A DNA stretch of 64,000 nt from Roseiarcus sp963824475. GTDB taxonomy: Bacteria > Pseudomonadota > Alphaproteobacteria > Rhizobiales > Beijerinckiaceae. Below the pieces are notes generated by a model. That model was given only the letters and a program-made list of their open reading frames with translations, was not told where the DNA came from and did no database searches. Position 1 is the stretch's first letter. Each line of letters begins with the position of its first letter. The position numbers were made by a program, and so were the translations under genes. The stretch is taken from the NCBI GenBank assembly GCA_963824475.1, contig CAWGPR010000009.1:310001-374000 (forward strand). Reading direction: 5' to 3'. Shown here piece after piece: positions 62,066 to 64,000 of this stretch.

Positions 62066-63322
62066 ATGGACCGCAGAGCCTTCTTGCAAACCTTGATGTT
62101 GGGCGGCTCCGCCGCGCTCGGTTTGACCCGCGGCGCGTGGGCCTTGACGTCGCCTTCGGGAAAGACGTCCACGCGACGTCTCATTGTTGTGTTCATGCGC
62201 GGCGCGGTCGATGGGCTGAGCCTGGTCGTTCCGTACACTGAGACGAACTACTACCGTCTTCGCCCGGCGCTGGCGATCGGCAAACCGGGCAGCGCCGATG
62301 GCGTCCTCGATCTCGATGGACGCTTTGGCTTGCATCCCGCGCTGGTGCCCCTGACGCCGTTCTGGCGCCAGGGCAGCCTCGCTTTCGTCCACGCGGCGGG
62401 ATCGCCCGATCCGACGCGCTCGCACTTCGACGCGCAGGACAACATCGAATCAGGCACGCCGGGAAACAAAGCGACCGCGGACGGTTGGCTGAACCGCTTG
62501 GAAGGCGTCCTGCCGGCGGATGATGCGGTGCGCGCGGCGCCGACACGAGCGATCAGCGTCGGCGCGCTGCTGCCGCGAATATTTGCAGGTCACAGCAAGG
62601 TTACGACGATCGCTTCGGGCACCACGGCCGTGCGGCCCACAGTGCTCGATCAACCGAACGTCAGCAGGGCGTTCGAGGCGGTATATGGCGCAGACCCTGG
62701 CATGGGACCGATGTTTGCCAGTTACCTTTCAGCGCGGAGCGACGTTGTCGCTGCGCTCGATCAAACTGACCCCGAGACGATGGCGGCCAACAATGGCGCC
62801 CCTTCCACTTATGCGTTTGCCAGTGACGCCGCGCGCGTCGGCACGCTCATGCGCCAGGATCCGCGCGTGCAACTGGGATTTCTGGCGGTCAGCGGATGGG
62901 ACACCCACGCCAACCAGGGGGGCGTAACCGGGCAGCTCGCGGGGCTGCTCTCGCCATTCGCGCAAGGCATGTCCACGCTCGCGCAGAGCCTCGGGCCCGC
63001 CTACGCGGAGACGGCGATCGTCGTGCTTTCGGAATTTGGTCGGACCGTCGCGCAAAACGGCAATGCGGGCACCGACCACGGGCATGGGAATGTCATGTGG
63101 CTGATGGGAGGGTCGATCGTCGGCGGACGGGTTCATGGGGAGTGGACGGGACTGGAGGACGCAGCACTGCACGAAGGCAGGGATCTGCCCGTCACGACGG
63201 ACTATCGCACCGTGCTGGCGCAGCTATGCGAGCGACATCTCCGACTTTCAGATGCAAACCTGGCGGACGTCTTTCCTGACATGCCAACGCGAGCGAGGTC
63301 GGTTCAACTGATCAAAGCTTGA
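62066..63322 (+). CDS. DUF1501-family exported protein
   Basis: The 418-residue protein has a Tat-type signal peptide (MDRRAFLQTLMLGGSAALGL, then TRGAWA) and the alkaline phosphatase/sulfatase-related DUF1501 core: LIVVFMRGAVDGLSLVVPYT, RSHFDAQDNIESGTPGN, FLAVSGWDTHANQGGVTGQL and VVLSEFGRTVAQNGNAGTDH. The acidic and His residues in these blocks resemble metal-binding sites. It follows the DUF1800 gene by 16 bp. The two exported proteins probably work together outside the cytoplasm; their substrate is unknown. Confidence 0.9.
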   Translation: MDRRAFLQTLMLGGSAALGLTRGAWALTSPSGKTSTRRLIVVFMRGAVDGLSLVVPYTETNYYRLRPALAIGKPGSADGVLDLDGRFGLHPALVPLTPFWRQGSLAFVHAAGSPDPTRSHFDAQDNIESGTPGNKATADGWLNRLEGVLPADDAVRAAPTRAISVGALLPRIFAGHSKVTTIASGTTAVRPTVLDQPNVSRAFEAVYGADPGMGPMFASYLSARSDVVAALDQTDPETMAANNGAPSTYAFASDAARVGTLMRQDPRVQLGFLAVSGWDTHANQGGVTGQLAGLLSPFAQGMSTLAQSLGPAYAETAIVVLSEFGRTVAQNGNAGTDHGHGNVMWLMGGSIVGGRVHGEWTGLEDAALHEGRDLPVTTDYRTVLAQLCERHLRLSDANLADVFPDMPTRARSVQLIKA

Positions 63323-63444
63323 TTGGCGCGCGCCCGAGGACGCTCGCTTGCCGCGAGCCGCGTATGGATATCTCTAACGGCTCGCAACGATCCGCACGCG
63401 GCTCGCAATCACCGGCGTCGAGCTTGCTTCGATCGATCCTTGAC

Positions 63445-63505
63445 AAGCATAAGGATCGCCCTTGGCCATCGGTCGAGACCCGGAGATAGCTGACAAAACG
63501 GGGGC
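63445..63505 (-). pseudogene. Serine recombinase, N-terminal stump
   Basis: On the minus strand the frame reads PRFVSYLRVSTDGQGRSL, the start of a resolvase/invertase domain with the catalytic Ser in RVSTD. Nothing downstream continues it. Confidence 0.6.
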
Positions 63506-63654
63506 GGGGAGGGGCCTCGGGAGGAGTCCAGGACCGGTGTATCACTCTGGCAAACGGTCGTTTGACAGAATGATACACCCCACAGTGCAACCGCCGCCCA
63601 AAGACATAAACTCAGAATGTTGATTTCGAGGGCCGGACGAAGCGGTTCGTTTCG

Positions 63655-63722
63655 CTATTCTAGGTAGGGCGCGAGCACATTTTCGATCCATTTCATGAAT
63701 GCGCGGACTCGGCGCGACAGGT
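63655..63722 (-). pseudogene. LysR-family regulator, C-terminal stump
   Basis: The minus-strand frame ending at 63655 reads LSRRVRAFMKWIENVLAPYL, then Glu and a stop, the usual last helix of a LysR effector domain. The rest of the gene is absent. Confidence 0.5.
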
Positions 63723-63729
63723 TGCGCCG

Positions 63730-63885
63730 AGGTGGCAACGCTGCTGATCGGGCCGGCGTGGTCGGGGAGTCGCATCGTCGAGCTAGGCTCGATGGTCAGC
63801 GCGGATGAAGTCGCGGCTCAGTTGGGCGAAGTCATGCAGCGCGACGTCAAGGAGTTTACGGGCCAAGCGGATCAAGGGATGGACA
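63730..63885 (+). pseudogene. NmrA-like NAD(P)-binding protein, internal stump
   Basis: The plus-strand frame reads VATLLIGPAWSGSRIVELGS, then MVSADEVAAQLGEVMQRDVK, the late part of an NmrA/NAD(P)H-binding family protein. Its beginning and end are missing. Confidence 0.5.
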
Positions 63886-63949
63886 ATGTACCGGCGCGAC
63901 GAAACGCGAATTGCCGCCCTCAAGCAGTCCATCCAGGATTGTATATGAA

Positions 63950-64000
63950 GGCTTCCTGGCTAAACAGCCGCCCGCCATGGTGGCGATGGAAGCGTGCGCG
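63950..64000 (+). pseudogene. IS110-family transposase, partial at window edge
   Basis: The last bases encode FLAKQPPAMVAMEACA, the second catalytic segment of an IS110-type RuvC-like domain. The start is missing on the left, and the gene leaves the window on the right. Confidence 0.5.

Overview
The window is GC-rich DNA of an alphaproteobacterium, most likely of the Rhizobiales/Hyphomicrobiales type. That is judged from the IS families, the REP-like hairpins, the ParA type and the style of the metabolic genes; the genus cannot be fixed from sequence alone. It reads as an accessory or plasmid-like region. Complete genes sit between insertion sequences, group II introns and many gene stumps, and several genes carry one-base frameshifts or a nonsense codon. 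No rRNA, tRNA or CRISPR array was recognised.

Layout. 1-4745: a sensor kinase fragment cut by an ISL3-type element, itself split by an IS66 element with perfect 8-bp target duplications. 5123-9410: a sugar-type ABC transporter (ATPase with a frameshift, binding protein, permease), an NMT1-type binding protein and a permease stump. 9448-10205: three gene stumps. 10660-13702: AraC regulator, methyltransferase and a frameshifted proline dehydrogenase. 13803-15075: two dead transposases whose halves have been exchanged. 15407-17805: a parA gene split by an IS1111-type element, plus its small partner gene. 17990-19006: IS110 and IS630 debris. 19173-24532: MarR and TetR regulators with divergent targets (monooxygenase, membrane proteins, glycosyltransferase). 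24540-36090: mixed enzymes (ketopantoate reductase type, ScpB type, dienelactone hydrolase, tautomerase, a beta-lactamase-fold pseudogene) with a MITE-like element and an IS5 element. 36163-38902: a group II intron whose domain V-VI junction is interrupted by a second, ORF-less group II intron (a twintron). 38950-44841: integrase stump, TetR, membrane methyltransferase, His-rich membrane protein, IS110/IS1111 and IS427-type elements.

The main metabolic unit is 44968-57176. It encodes a class III CoA-transferase, a truncated acyl-CoA dehydrogenase, a crotonase, an alpha/beta hydrolase, an IclR regulator, four acyl-CoA dehydrogenase-like proteins, a thiolase and an FadB-like bifunctional enzyme. 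Two identical 19-bp palindromic sites, upstream of the CoA-transferase gene and just after iclR, suggest IclR control of both transcription units. The dehydrogenases come as two adjacent pairs, each with one canonical catalytic subunit and one lacking the usual flavin and catalytic motifs. This is the pattern of heterotetrameric dehydrogenases known from steroid and other bulky-substrate breakdown, so a cyclic or branched carboxylic acid is a reasonable but unproven substrate.

57412-63322 holds a MarR-TauD dioxygenase operon divergent from a truncated FUSC-type efflux gene, then a MarR-DUF1800-DUF1501 operon. A 92-bp element with imperfect terminal repeats occurs twice, identical and inverted, at 20596 and 59763. 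The last 600 bp are stumps of a resolvase, a LysR regulator, an NmrA-like protein and an IS110 transposase.
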